Part shown: positions 54,015-64,000 of the stretch, in pieces
How positions within the stretch are numbered: position 1 is the stretch's first letter
How the letters are laid out: every line of letters begins with the position of its first letter
NCBI RefSeq assembly: GCF_001642475.1
Contig: NW_019174004.1
Span: 101,074-165,073 of the forward strand
From: Fonsecaea monophora
Taxonomy: Eukaryota; Ascomycota; Eurotiomycetes; Chaetothyriales; Herpotrichiellaceae
Length of the DNA: 64,000 nucleotides
Reading direction: 5' to 3'
The notes under the pieces: model-generated
What the model was told of the DNA's origin: nothing
The model's input: the letters and a program-made list of their open reading frames with translations, nothing else
Database searches by the model: none
Made by a program: the position numbers and the translations under genes

Positions 54015-55889
54015 ATGCTGGACCCTGAAGATGCCTTCGCAGAGGAGGCGCAAGAGGAGGTTAGACTGGTCGAGGAAAGCCACAGCCATCCTACCACACA
54101 TGCAAGGTTCCGTATCAGCGACGGCCAAGATGACGAGGATGATGAGATGAGCCCTTTGATGAGCCCGAACCACCGTCGAAAGACGCCCGTCACACATGAA
54201 AGAGCTCGCGCAAGTTTTGAGAGGGCCATCAATGAACCTTGGAATGGTGCTCATGGCTCCGGCGACCTCCCCTGGTACAAGACGCCTTCAGTAAATCTTT
54301 ACCTCTCCCTCTAAGTTGGACTGTTGCTTACCTTGTCCAGATATTCTGGCTTCTCCCTGCTTTCTTCCCCTTCTGCATCGCCTTTGGTGGCATCATTGTT
54401 CCCAAAACATACCTCATTCTCGACCTAATTTGCAAGGACTATCTTTCGGAGCAAGCGTCAAAGAATCCAAACTTCAAGTTTCTCCCTGTGGTCCTCGGAG
54501 AAGAGAACCCCCAGTGCAGAGATCCCAATGTGCAGTCCCGGGTGGCCAACTTCAATCTCTACATCAATCTGCTCAGCGGGATCTTTTCCGCCGTAATATC
54601 TCCCCATCTGGGGTCGCTGTCAGACCGAATCGGCCGAAAGAAGGTCATGGTCACTGCCTCCCTCGGCGCGCTCGCCGCCGAAATCATCACCATCATTGTC
54701 GGCCAGACCAACGGTCAGGTTTCTGTTTACTGGCTGCTTCTTGGAGGCTTGATCGACGGCCTGTGTGGTTCCTTCACCACGGCTCTGGCTTTGGCCTTTG
54801 CGTATGCGTCCGACTGCTCATCCCCCGAACGCCGAGCTGTCGCATTTGGTTATTTCCACGGGACACTTTTTGCCGGGATTGCGTTGGGCCCCATCGTGTC
54901 GGGTTATTTGATCAAAGTGACAGGGACAGTCATGGTTGCGTTCTACCTGGCCCTCGCGTGTAACGCATTCTTTATTGTTTTCACCCTAATTGCGGTGCCC
55001 GAGTCACTGTCCAAGGAGCGACAATTGCTAGCGAAGGAGAAAAGAGAGTTTGCTCGGGCTGAGCTACCCGACAAGAACTGGCTCACGGTCATCAAGAACT
55101 ACAACCTCTTCGAACCACTTTGGGTTCTGCGACCGAAAGGTGAAGGCTCCAGCTCGGCCTTGCGGAAAAACCTGTTCGTGCTCGCGGCTATCGATACGAT
55201 GATGTTCGGCGTGGCAATGGGCACCGTGCAAATCATGATTATCTATGCGGAATACCGCTTCGGCTGGACAGCGGTCAACTCGAGCATGTATCTCTCCGCC
55301 GTTAACATCTGTCGCGTGGCGGGGTTGGTCCTCATTCTACCCTTACTCACCAGGTGCTTCCGGGGACCTGCACAGATGCAATCCAAAGGACACAAAGGTT
55401 CGGATATGCTCGATATCTGGATCATCCGAGGTGCCATCATCTTCGACCTTGTCGGGTATATAGGATATGCTTTCACTCCGTCTGGTGCGATCATGGTACT
55501 CTCTGGCATGATTGCATCTCTTGGAGGGATCGGCTCGCCTACTCTCCAATCTTCTCTCACGAAACATATTCCGGCCGACCGAACGGGTCAAGTGCTTGGG
55601 GCATCGGGTCTTCTGCATGCTCTGGCACGTGTGGTGGCGCCAACGGTCTTTAATCTGATTTACAGTCAAACGGTAGGAATCTACGCTGGAATTGTCTTCA
55701 TTTGCCTTGCCTCGATTTTTGTCGTGGTTTTTGTTCTCAGTTGGTTCTTGAGGCCAAACGGTACGTCTCCTGACTCCCTTCCTTTGTCTTTGAGAGGCGT
55801 TTGCTAATTCAATCCACACAGTCTATCTTGTGGAACCATCTGCCGTGCATCTTGACGAAACAGAAGGCGACGACGACCATCTAGAATGA
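54015..55889 (+). CDS. Major facilitator superfamily transporter
   Basis: Three exons, 54015..54290, 54341..55760 and 55822..55889, give 587 residues. Exon 1 encodes a 92-residue acidic cytosolic tail; TCA|GTAAAT...TCCAG|ATA joins to KTPSIFWLLPAFF, the start of the first helix. Motif A, GSLSDRIGRKKV, lies after helix 2, with the partner sequence ERRAVAFGYFHGTLFAGIALG later in the N-half. About twelve hydrophobic segments are present, with a charged central loop (ESLSKERQLLAKEKREFARA). The short last exon gives an acidic tail (VYLVEPSAVHLDETEGDDD). It resembles the tetracycline-transporter-like MFS group of fungi; substrate unknown. It converges on the LtrA gene. Confidence 0.88.
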
Positions 55890-56643
55890 GCCATTTTTGT
55901 GTATATTTACTTGTTTCTTGCCATATATTATACCTGGAAGGACCATAGATTTGTTTTGGTTTCCTGTCGGTCCACCCTTTGTCTTGTCCATGGCCATGGA
56001 GTTTGGGGCATATCTTCGAGGCATGTTTTTTTTTTCATCTTTGCACAGCATTGTATGTATGTGGTACATATCTACCTAGGTATCTATCTGTCTATCTATC
56101 TAGGTATTATACCTGAGCCAGAACTCATCGAGGAAGATTCTTACACTCGTTTTCTACTCGCCTTGCTTCGACTTGTTCATGGTTTCTGAAACCCTCTTGG
56201 AAGCCACTCACTCTGATCTTGCTGGATTCATTCTCGTGGGGCTTGCTCATGGTGTGGCATGCACATACCGTACGGACTGTTACAGATATGTGTATTCAGG
56301 TCGGGTCGAACCAGCCAAGTCCAAGTTCCAAGTCCGAGTCTCGCACGGCACGGCATGGCATGATGATCAGATGTTTTATTGTACTGGGCATTTTCTCCAC
56401 ACACACACAGACACACACAGACACTAGAAAGGCTTGTTTCTAATTCCATGCTTACATACCTAGCTTGCTAGGTAGGTATACATAACTAGATACCTAGGAC
56501 AAAGTATGTAGGTATGGACGGGTACATGCCTGCCTCAATGGAAAGATAAGACATGAAAACTGCAATCGTGAGGCTCATTCTATCCAGACTTGAGTGTGTG
56601 GTTTCCACTCTGTTACCAGCCCTTTTGACCAGGCATGCAAATG
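55890..56643. other. Convergent 3' flanks of MFS and LtrA genes; microsatellites
   Basis: 754 bp between facing stop codons. Holds TACCTAGGTATCTATCTG-type tetranucleotide sequence at 56074-56115, an ACAC/ACAGACAC tract at 56399-56424, and interleaved TAGGTA/TACCTA words at 56456-56520. No gene seen. Confidence 0.5.
56074..56115 (+). repeat. CTAT/TAGGTAT microsatellite
   Basis: Repeats of TATC with flanking ACCTAGGTAT on both sides. Confidence 0.6.
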
Positions 56644-58403
56644 CTAGGCCTTCAACTCCCGGCTCATCATGTGGCTGAGGCCCAGAGGCTCAATCAGCGC
56701 CCCTCCCCTGTCGAGCCCGACGTTCCACTCCCAGATAGTCACGCCGAGGAGCATGCATGCGGCGATGCCGAGAAAGAGTCGCGGGTCCAGATGCGAGGTG
56801 GCGGGCACGCACAGGATCACAATGATGTACACGATCCTGCCCGAGAGCCGCACGTATCGGTTGTTGACCTTGAGCGTGGCCGGTTCGTCCAGGGACTTGT
56901 CCAGCAGAGCCAAGACTGTCATGCTGAGCATGATGATCCCCAGCGAAACCGCACACGACCACACTGCACGATCCAAGTAGCGCGGCAGGTCCTCCCGTGG
57001 TATCGGCTCCCCGGATGGACCGGCGAGTGAGTTGTATGGTGCATCGGGTTGGTGGCGGACGATGAACATGACGCCCGAGGCAAAGGTCAAGATCGTGGCG
57101 AAGAGTGGAATGTGCCAAAAGACCCATGACAAGCTCTTGCGTCCCTTGTGGGTGGCGGCCGGGATGAACGTCCTACTCCCGTCACGGTTGAAGTAGAGGA
57201 ACGAGAATTCGTAGTAGATTAACAGCACCCAAATCATGACCCCTGTGCTGCTGTTGAGACCGAGACCTAGAGGACCGTCCTTCACAAGTTGCAGCACGCC
57301 CTCGCCAAGGATGATGATGAAGAAGTTGGACATGCGCGATTGAAAGTGGTGTACGTCTAGAGCTTTCTTGACCTCGATTGGGAGGAGCTTTTCTGTCATT
57401 GGTGAATCTAAGATAATGGGACAAAAGTACTCGCAGACGGTTGCACCAACGACAGGGCCTATAGCACGGGCACCTGGAATCTTGATGGCAGCGACCCAGA
57501 GCGCAATTGAAGGGAGTCGAAGGATGGTCTGGAAGAGGAGTAGCTTTCGCAGCCACTTGATGAAGATCGAATACACCAGTTCGATGATTCCAAAGGCACC
57601 AAAAATAACGAGATATGTCGAGATGGCCCATTGTTTGGCCTCGTCGATATCTTCAGTCAAATATGCCAGTTGATTGCCGTAAAAGACCGAAAGAAACAGA
57701 ATCCATAGGGTAAAAGTGCGCTGTATCATGTCATCCATGTAGTAGTTGTTCAGAAACTCACGCATCGCGTCCCAGATCCGCCACGAAGGCATGAAGACCA
57801 AGATAAAGACGAGCTATGCATCTCAGAATCAGTCCATTGAGTTGGGATCCTCCGGAGGCCGGAGGCGCCACCAGGATCGCGTGCCTTACCGATGCAATGC
57901 CTATGTGTGGATCTTTGGGTCTGAAGGCTAATGACGAGAACACTTCTGAGAGATTGCTGATAATGCCAACCCAGATCAGATCGATGAAGAGATCGAGTCT
58001 TTCCCTCTCCTTGGCGACATCTTCGGGAAGATGGCTGGATATGCTCGACCGGGTTACCGACTCAGGAAGTCCGCGCTCGTCCCCGGCATGGACGACCTGA
58101 GATCGATACAAGAACTGAAGAGCCCGGGGTCGACGGAACGTATATCGATGTCTGGCACGGACCTCTGCCTGAGATCCGAAAGTCAGCATTTCTGGTGCGC
58201 ATGCTCAGAGATGCGTAGGACAAAACACTCACATGAGGACCCGTATGCTCATGGCTTGAATGGGATTTGACATGGGCTGAAATAGCAGAGACATCCTGAA
58301 GTGCAATTTGGTCCTCGCTGTCGTTCTTCTGCTCGCTCCGAACTGGAGCTGGAGAGATCTGTTCGGACAGAATTATGTTATCATCCGCTTTGAACAGGTT
58401 CAT
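56644..58403 (-). CDS. LtrA-family (low temperature requirement A) membrane protein
   Basis: Three exons, complement(56644..57813, 57890..58168, 58233..58403), give 539 residues; both introns are phase 0 (CAT|GTGAGT...TCAG|GCA and TCG|GTAAGG...ATAG|CTC). The junction segment reads ERLDLFIDLIWVGIISNLSE, characteristic of the LtrA family, followed by about ten hydrophobic helices (LVFILVFMPSWRIWDAMREF, ISTYLVIFGAFGIIELVYSI, IWVLLIYYEFSFLYF). VHHFQSRMSNFFIIILGEGV matches the conserved central block containing H-x-x-E/LGE. Biochemical role is unknown in the family. Start is the first in-frame ATG (58403); the frame stays open a little upstream after an AG, so a short additional 5' exon is possible. 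Confidence 0.82.
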
Positions 58404-58990
58404 TGCCACATTCACGGCACTGGTCTCCAACGCCTGAGATCACGCTGGCAAGATCGAGTCCCTGTGTCCAGCAGTGGCGGCGTGCTCAGGGAAGCCCACG
58501 AAGGAAAGCGAGCGGAGTGCTCGGATGGTCGACATTGCAAGGACGATATATGTGCTGTGAGTACGTTTAGTGGCTTTGAGATCGGTCGTTGTCATTGCAC
58601 CAAACCCCCAAGGGATGGCACGAGTAGGGCCAGCCGTACATATTCCGTATCTGGATGAGCGCATGGGAACGTGGGAGCATTGGTGGAGATAACAGCATTG
58701 AAGGTCTGGCTTGGACGCTGGAGGCTAGAGGGCAACCAACTGCGACTTGGCAGATTCATTCACTCGCGCACCTTTCTCCGCAGGTGGAGACTTTGACCTC
58801 GAATCGCATGATACTTTGCACTCAAGCACCGCCAGCGACTTTGTCATTCCAATGTTATTATGACCCCAGCATACAACAGTTGAAGCTGCGAGTCCTCGAT
58901 ACCTGACCATGTGCCTCCATCAATGAACGGCTCAGTCTCGTTGCCACTGTCTAGGCTTCGAGCGCCCCAGTCCCGGAGTACAACCTCACG
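58404..58990. other. Divergent promoter, LtrA / PPR-like gene
   Basis: 587 bp between divergent starts. A possible upstream LtrA exon cannot be excluded near 58430-58480 on the minus strand. No other feature seen. Confidence 0.4.
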
Positions 58991-61900
58991 ATGAATCCTC
59001 CAGTACATCCAGCATCCCAATCAGCCATCGTTCCCTCCAAAAATGCTCTGCGAGCTCTGCGTCGATTGGCCCTATCGTCTCCCGTCCTTGTGGCCAGCAC
59101 TCTGGGAGGTGTCTGCGGTATTGCGACCCTAAACTATGAAGTCAACCGGAGAGTCCGCCTGGCGGAACAGGCTCTCGAGTCCAAGAAAATCATACGGTCG
59201 TTGTCCCATGGAAGAGGCGCCAGCCAACTCAATGCTATGATTGGAGCTGCAGAAAGAGGTGAAGATTTTACATTGAGCACGAGAAGTACCAAGAGGAAGA
59301 AGAAGACTCCGACAAGGGATTTCTCCGCTGTAGCTCTCCAGGAACACTCGGAACACATCCATGACATAACATCAGAGAGTCTTCCTCCAGAGGCTGAACT
59401 TCAATATCCACCCTTTATCCAATTTGTTCCTTCCTCCAAAGCAACAAGCCGACCCTCCCAGACCGCACCTACAATTGAGACGGATCGAAGTGGTACGGAT
59501 GGCGTGGCTGCGGAGAAGCATCTGAGGGTCGGCAAGGTGCCACATAGAACACCGAGTTATCAAACCAGTATGCATCCAAAACATCAGCACAAGTTGGACG
59601 TCGACAGAGCTACAAATCTTCAGAATTGGCTTGGTCGTGTCCCCAAGGGCTCTGCAGGAAAGGTCTCCGCTTACTCCCCGCCGAAGGAGTCTAAGAATGA
59701 TCATACACCTCAGAAGGGTCAGAGGAGCACTTCGGACTTGCGCATCAGAAGAGTCGCAGTGGTGGATTCCATGCACGGGCGGGAAACGCCAATCCAAGAT
59801 GACGGCAATCACCACCATACACCCGAGTTCCCAATTCCGCAGAATGCGCTGCATACAGAGGATGGTAGTGGTCAAGGGCGGCCTCCTCCAGAAGAAAGTG
59901 ACAGGAAAGGAGCCTCTCCATCCATGGATCCGCTTCTTGACCAGACGACATCCATACCAGTGTCAAACCACGAAGACCAGCAGGTCGAGGCCACAATACG
60001 TGGAGCGTTCCATGCTCGTGGGGATCGAGCAGTTTATTTGATTGCTTACCTCGATGACGAAGGTGTAGATCAGGCTCTGAGAGATTTGCTCAGCCAAATC
60101 CCACAGCTGCCCTGGGATCCAGTTGCAGTCGAATGCTTGCTGCCTTCGGCACCGGAGGACTTCGTCAATCACGCCAAAGACATCCTGGACCCGAAAACTC
60201 TCTTTGGCCTGCATCAATTCATACAGCCCGAGAATAGGAAAATGAGGCGACACTATCAGTACCGGCGCTGGCTCGCTGTCATGAGACATTTTACCGCTCG
60301 ACCCAGTACTTTGAATTGGGCAATGGCGGAAGCTGTATTCTACGAGCATCGAAGCTTATTCAGGCTCAAAGATCTCAGTATTCAACCAGTGTTTGACCTC
60401 GTACAGTATCTCTTAGAGACAGACACCACTTCCAGCAGAGTTCAGAACATCCTTTTCCCCGACTCACTACAACAGGACTCCACGGATCCTACTGAAGCCT
60501 TTCAGCTATCGATTAAATACCTAAACTATTTCTGCGAAGAGCAGCACACCGTCTCAGAATGTCTTGAGGAGGCAAAAAAGATGATCGATATAGCCCGACG
60601 GCATGGGCTCGTCCCTTCTCAAGACATCATTATGCCTGTTCTCAAAGCTCTCGTCCGTTTAAAAGACTCGGACAGTGCAGACATTGTCCTCGATCAGCTG
60701 TGGCCAATGTTGGGGAATGTCGAGTATGTTGACATTCTAAGCGAATACACGTTTTTGAATGCCTGCGAGGGTAACTGGGCTGTGGTCGAGTCTACGTTGG
60801 ACAAGATTCACGGCGTCAACACCTCGAGATTTCGACCGGTGGAATTCGCCCGCCTGTTTCAAAGACTTCTGTTGCAGCACGCGGCGCAAAATCCGTCCGC
60901 CCAGTCCTTTGGCTTCACGGTCCATGCCATCAAGTACGCTGGTTTGATACCTACCGGGCTTATCTCCAGGACACTTATCTGCGCCTGCATCCGAGATCGC
61001 CGTTACGATCTGGTCGTCGAATGGGTGCGTTTGGTCAAGGAGGCCTTTCCAAGAGTGGGCCTGGGTTTTGATCTGCTCCAAGGGGGATGGATACTTGCGG
61101 ATACCTTGATGGAGGTCGGCGCCAGCTGCGAAGAAGTTGCCAGAGCTTGTCTGACAATTGCTCATGGGTGTCGGAAAAATCCTTTCAGTCCAAACTTTAG
61201 GGAATTTGCTATCGAACTCATCAAGACAGACTTGGCTCACCGGCTATGTACAGCCTCTGCTCAGATGTCGACCGGCAGTGTGTCAGGGGACGATATTCGC
61301 AAGATGAGTCTGGAGCAATTGCTCACACTCGCCTTTGATCTTCGTAACTCGTCAACAAACCCGCAGCCGAACGAAATGCAACCCGAGGGGTTGAGGAGTG
61401 ATATTGCGACTCAAATGGCAGCAATAGTAGATCTGGTCAAGACATTTCGAGGCGACACAAAGCTTTTGTTTCTGAGCAACAAGAGTCAGATGGATATCGT
61501 TTCCAAACGACGCCGCGATGGTGATTCTGGCCAGAAATTGCGCGGTATGGGCGTTTTCAAGCGAACCTTCCCCGAACTGTTCGACCAAGACGGGAGCACC
61601 GGACCCAGAACATTGACAGCCGCGCTGGTGGCATATTATGATGGGCGTGAGAAAAAAGGTCTACCAGTCGACCACGCCGTGTTGAGACACCTCATCACCA
61701 ATATCGGTCCGCAACATCCAGCAGAAACGCTTGAACTTGTCGAGGCTATTTATGCAAGTGGGTACGTCCAAGGACATAATGGAACCCCCTTCGATGCAGA
61801 CATATTCAAGAAATGGCTCTACCTGGTATCGACGAACGGATCCGTCGCGTCCGCTGCAACGGTGCTGAAGGCGGTGGTCTATTGCAGCAGTCAATTGGAG

Positions 61901-62122
61901 TGGACCACGCATTTTCGTGTTTTGTGTGAGTTTGTGGCCCAGGTGGAGAGCTACCCTGATGGCAGTTTCTGGGACGAGAGACAATATCCCAAAAAACCCG
62001 AAGACGGCGAGTTGAGGCCGTTGTATGAGGAGATCAAGAGGATCTGGCTTGTTGCCGCAAAGCAAAGGAAGGAGGCGTTCAAATTTCCCGAGTGGAAAGG
62101 GTGGGAGATGGAAATCATGTAG
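58991..62122 (+). CDS. Large PPR-like protein, probably mitochondrial
   Basis: Single exon, 1043 residues. The N-terminus is basic with a hydrophobic segment (NALRALRRLALSSPVLVAST then LGGVCGIATLNYEVNRRV, residues 19-55), fitting a mitochondrial targeting or anchor sequence. A disordered Ser/Pro/His-rich region runs to about 330. The rest is a helical repeat: paired helices such as ECLEEAKKMIDIARRHGLVP with VLKALVRLKDSDSADIVLDQ, SFGFTVHAIKYAGLIPTGLI with CIRDRRYDLVVEWVRLVKEA, and TLELVEAIYASGYVQGHNGT, spaced about 35 residues and with the Gly-Leu-x-Pro turns of pentatricopeptide repeats. Such fungal proteins often bind organellar RNA. I do not recognise the exact orthologue. Confidence 0.75.
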   Translation: MNPPVHPASQSAIVPSKNALRALRRLALSSPVLVASTLGGVCGIATLNYEVNRRVRLAEQALESKKIIRSLSHGRGASQLNAMIGAAERGEDFTLSTRSTKRKKKTPTRDFSAVALQEHSEHIHDITSESLPPEAELQYPPFIQFVPSSKATSRPSQTAPTIETDRSGTDGVAAEKHLRVGKVPHRTPSYQTSMHPKHQHKLDVDRATNLQNWLGRVPKGSAGKVSAYSPPKESKNDHTPQKGQRSTSDLRIRRVAVVDSMHGRETPIQDDGNHHHTPEFPIPQNALHTEDGSGQGRPPPEESDRKGASPSMDPLLDQTTSIPVSNHEDQQVEATIRGAFHARGDRAVYLIAYLDDEGVDQALRDLLSQIPQLPWDPVAVECLLPSAPEDFVNHAKDILDPKTLFGLHQFIQPENRKMRRHYQYRRWLAVMRHFTARPSTLNWAMAEAVFYEHRSLFRLKDLSIQPVFDLVQYLLETDTTSSRVQNILFPDSLQQDSTDPTEAFQLSIKYLNYFCEEQHTVSECLEEAKKMIDIARRHGLVPSQDIIMPVLKALVRLKDSDSADIVLDQLWPMLGNVEYVDILSEYTFLNACEGNWAVVESTLDKIHGVNTSRFRPVEFARLFQRLLLQHAAQNPSAQSFGFTVHAIKYAGLIPTGLISRTLICACIRDRRYDLVVEWVRLVKEAFPRVGLGFDLLQGGWILADTLMEVGASCEEVARACLTIAHGCRKNPFSPNFREFAIELIKTDLAHRLCTASAQMSTGSVSGDDIRKMSLEQLLTLAFDLRNSSTNPQPNEMQPEGLRSDIATQMAAIVDLVKTFRGDTKLLFLSNKSQMDIVSKRRRDGDSGQKLRGMGVFKRTFPELFDQDGSTGPRTLTAALVAYYDGREKKGLPVDHAVLRHLITNIGPQHPAETLELVEAIYASGYVQGHNGTPFDADIFKKWLYLVSTNGSVASAATVLKAVVYCSSQLEWTTHFRVLCEFVAQVESYPDGSFWDERQYPKKPEDGELRPLYEEIKRIWLVAAKQRKEAFKFPEWKGWEMEIM

Positions 62123-62520
62123 TTGTTGCAAGAAAGAAAGAAGGACTTGAGCCATCTAAGAACACGGTGCGTGAAGTTGAGATTGAGATTGTAGGACGCC
62201 GCTGTGGTGTAACATGACATGTATGGGCGTATTTTGTATATTGGCTTGCGTATTGCGGCATGTGCGGCCGCACGCATGGGGCCCATTTGACTTTGGTCCA
62301 CGTACAAATATACAAACGTCACGCCTTCAACCAAGGCTTTCATATATATACAGTTTCTCCAGTTCTTCACCCAAAAGTCACTCTTTCAACTGCTTTTTAC
62401 TTCATTTCTTGAATCGATTCTCTATTAACAATTACCCATAGCCCTTTCATCCACCCTACCTATCTGCCCCGCTACCTACCTAATTCAACCTTCCTCCCAC
62501 GGTTGGCCGCAAAACCAACC
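62123..62520. other. Intergenic between PPR-like gene and terminal SDR
   Basis: 398 bp, both genes on the plus strand: 3' flank then a C/T- and TACC-rich leader (62455-62500). No gene seen. Confidence 0.45.
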
Positions 62521-63674
62521 ATGGCGGACGCGACAAAAGGCGAGCAGGCTTCATCCGGACAAGAAAGCCTTCCCGCGCAGACATTGCAAGGCAAAGTTGC
62601 GATTGTCACGGGGTCGAGTCGTGGACTCGGCGCGGACATGGTCCTGGACCTGGCGAGGAGGGGCGCAAAGGTCAGTACCTAGTCTGCTGTGGTTTTTCCT
62701 TGGGTCGTTCTAGCCGGTGCGCGTGGAGAGGATGAGAACTGGCCAGGAGAGGGTGAGGAATATGGCAAATGGAGAAAGAAGGAGTTTCACTTGTTATCCC
62801 TATATGCCGCAGATTCATGCTATCTAGCCATCCTCGTCGTGGTGGTGGTGGTGGTCCATCTTCCTCTCCCATCACAGCTGGTTCTTACCTCTCCTGTCCC
62901 TTTACTCCCTCCTCTGCTTCTCTCCCCGTTTAACACATGCATATTCCTCCTCGTCCATATATCTCACACGACCAACCAACCGTGTCTCCTTGTTCTGATT
63001 CTCTCCAGGTCGTCATCGTCTACACATCACCATCCTCCGCAACCCCCGCGGCCAAGCTGGTCGAGAAGATCGAGAACCTGCCCAACGCATCCTCTGCGAT
63101 CTCGGTGCGCGCGGACCTCTCGCAGGTTTCCGCACCGGACGAGATCGTCGCGCAGACCCTCTCCGCGTTCGGACCCAACATCGACATCCTGGTCAACAAC
63201 GCGGCGGTGCAGGTGGCGCGGCCGCTCGGCGGCATCACCCGCGACGACTACGAGCGCGTCTACGATGTCAACGTGCGCGGGGTCATCCTGATGACGCAGG
63301 CCGTGCTGCCGCACATGCCGCCGCGGTCGCGGGTGGTCAACATCTCGAGCGTCGGGGCTCGCGCCGGCTTCGCTACCCTGTCGCTGTACACGTCGAGCAA
63401 GGCCGCGCTCGAGGGCCTCACACGCTCTTGGGCCGCCGAGCTCGGCGCCCACGGCACCACCGTCAACTGCGTCGCGCCCGGCCCTGTCCAGAGCGAGATG
63501 CTCGACACCATCCCCCCAGCCATCGTCAAGATGCAGATGGACAACACCCCGCTAGAAAACCGTGTCGGCACTCCCCCCGAGGTGAGCAATGTCGTCGCCT
63601 GGCTCGCCGGCCCCGAGAGCGGCTGGGTCACGGGCCAGGTGCTCAACGTCAGTGGCGGATGGACCATGTATTGA
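62521..63674 (+). CDS. Short-chain dehydrogenase/reductase (FabG-like)
   Basis: Two exons, 62521..62670 and 63009..63674, give 271 residues; GCAAAG|GTCAGT and CTCCAG|GTC join in phase 0 to read RRGAKVVIVYTSP. All classical SDR motifs are present: VTGSSRGLGADMV (about 29-41), ADLSQVS, ILVNNAAVQ, NISSVGARAG and YTSSK with Tyr177 and Lys181, then PGPVQSEML. C-terminal GWVTGQVLNVSGGWTMY is typical of the 3-oxoacyl-ACP reductase-like subgroup. Substrate unknown; related fungal enzymes reduce ketones in secondary or xenobiotic metabolism. Exon 2 is strikingly G/C-rich at third positions, unlike exon 1 and most genes here. The 338-nt intron is long and contains a GTG repeat near 62840. Confidence 0.88.
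62671..63008 (+). other. 338-nt intron of terminal SDR gene
   Basis: GTCAGT donor and TTCTCTCCAG acceptor. Long for this window; contains a GTGGTGGTGGTGGTGGTGG tract near 62840. A continuous ORF through part of it (62689-63291) is in another frame and is not coding. Confidence 0.65.
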
Positions 63675-63716
63675 GTCGATCTTGGTCGGGGACGGGGAAC
63701 CCCATCTCCCCCCTCC

Positions 63717-63754
<38 letters not shown>

Positions 63755-64000
63755 CCCGCTGGGGTTTCCTTTAGGGAAAAGAAGTGGGTTGTCTAGAAAA
63801 ATGAAGAAAAAAAAAAAAGGAGAACACGTGGTATTTAACGATAAATACGACAACAAACCACCCAAAGCATGCGACATCCGTACTCTCTTATTACATTTCC
63901 GACACACAAAAAACGAACAACAAATATACATCCTGTCTATGAATATACAAAACAAATAGAGCTTAGAGAGACAACACAACATACAAACAAATGAAACACA
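63675..64000. other. 3' flank of terminal SDR gene
   Basis: 326 bp to the window end. Besides the T20A18 foldback it is A-rich (ACAAACAAA words), as expected for 3' UTR and terminator. No gene seen. Confidence 0.45.
63696..63769. repeat. T20-A18 foldback with flanking arms
   Basis: A run of 20 T (63717-63736) is followed at once by 18 A (63737-63754), a self-complementary block. Outside it, GGAACCCCA (63696-63704) faces TGGGGTTTCC (63760-63769), pairing with one bulge. It lies 22 bp past the SDR stop codon. Confidence 0.7.

Noticed and set aside
54239..54340. MFS start at 54239 in the frame of exon 2
   Set aside because: That reading begins at an internal ATG and passes through the intron; splicing 54290 to 54341 instead gives the usual acidic N-terminal tail and KTPSIFWLLPAFF.
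1..64000. tRNA and 5S rRNA genes
   Set aside because: GGTTCRA-like boxes near 27225, 35348, 37211 and 56307 were examined; the flanking bases do not form T-arm or acceptor stems. No 5S-like sequence was noticed.

Overview
The window is nuclear DNA of a filamentous ascomycete (Pezizomycotina). It has short GT-AG introns of about 50-100 nt with CTRAC-type branch sites, genes on both strands without operons, near-balanced base composition, and a gene set typical of that group (GCN2, DRG1, CRT10, MID1, PBN1, SEC12, SQT1, CLA4, LtrA, FSH hydrolase, several SDRs). I cannot fix the order from sequence alone; Eurotiomycetes (for example Chaetothyriales) is a guess. No rRNA, tRNA, CRISPR array, intact transposon or virus was recognised.

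Layout. 0-21.4 kb is gene-dense: GCN2 kinase (-) and the DRG1 GTPase (+) share a divergent promoter; then come a TDA3-like FAD oxidoreductase (-), a CRT10 WD protein (-), an MMTAG2-like RS-rich protein (+), a degenerate SDR (-), CLPTM1 (+), the MID1 calcium channel subunit (-), and a three-exon RING protein (+). 21.4-38.3 kb is gene-poor. Its only secure gene is an EST1/SMG7-like protein at 27.3-29.9 kb. The flanking 6.0 and 8.4 kb contain simple repeats, hairpins and at best weak or decayed coding signals. 38.3-47.5 kb is dense again: PBN1 (-) and SEC12 (+) form a second divergent pair, followed by an FSH serine hydrolase (-), a second degenerate SDR (-) and the SQT1 ribosome-assembly chaperone (-). 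47.5-64 kb holds CLA4 kinase (+), an MFS transporter (+), an LtrA-family membrane protein (-), a large PPR-like, probably mitochondrial protein (+) and a canonical SDR (+).

How the genes relate. Most are housekeeping genes with independent roles. Two neighbourhoods are functionally suggestive. GCN2 and DRG1 both belong to the translating-ribosome / Gcn1 axis and are transcribed from one 493-bp region carrying CACGTG overlapping TGACTC. PBN1 (GPI mannosyltransferase I) and SEC12 (COPII GEF) are both ER proteins, and their open reading frames are separated by about 320-430 bp containing CACGTG, a 14-bp palindrome and TGACGTC. Two of the three SDR genes have lost catalytic residues.

Exon joins given here were worked out by hand from splice signals and checked for reading-frame phase; they have not been compared with transcripts.
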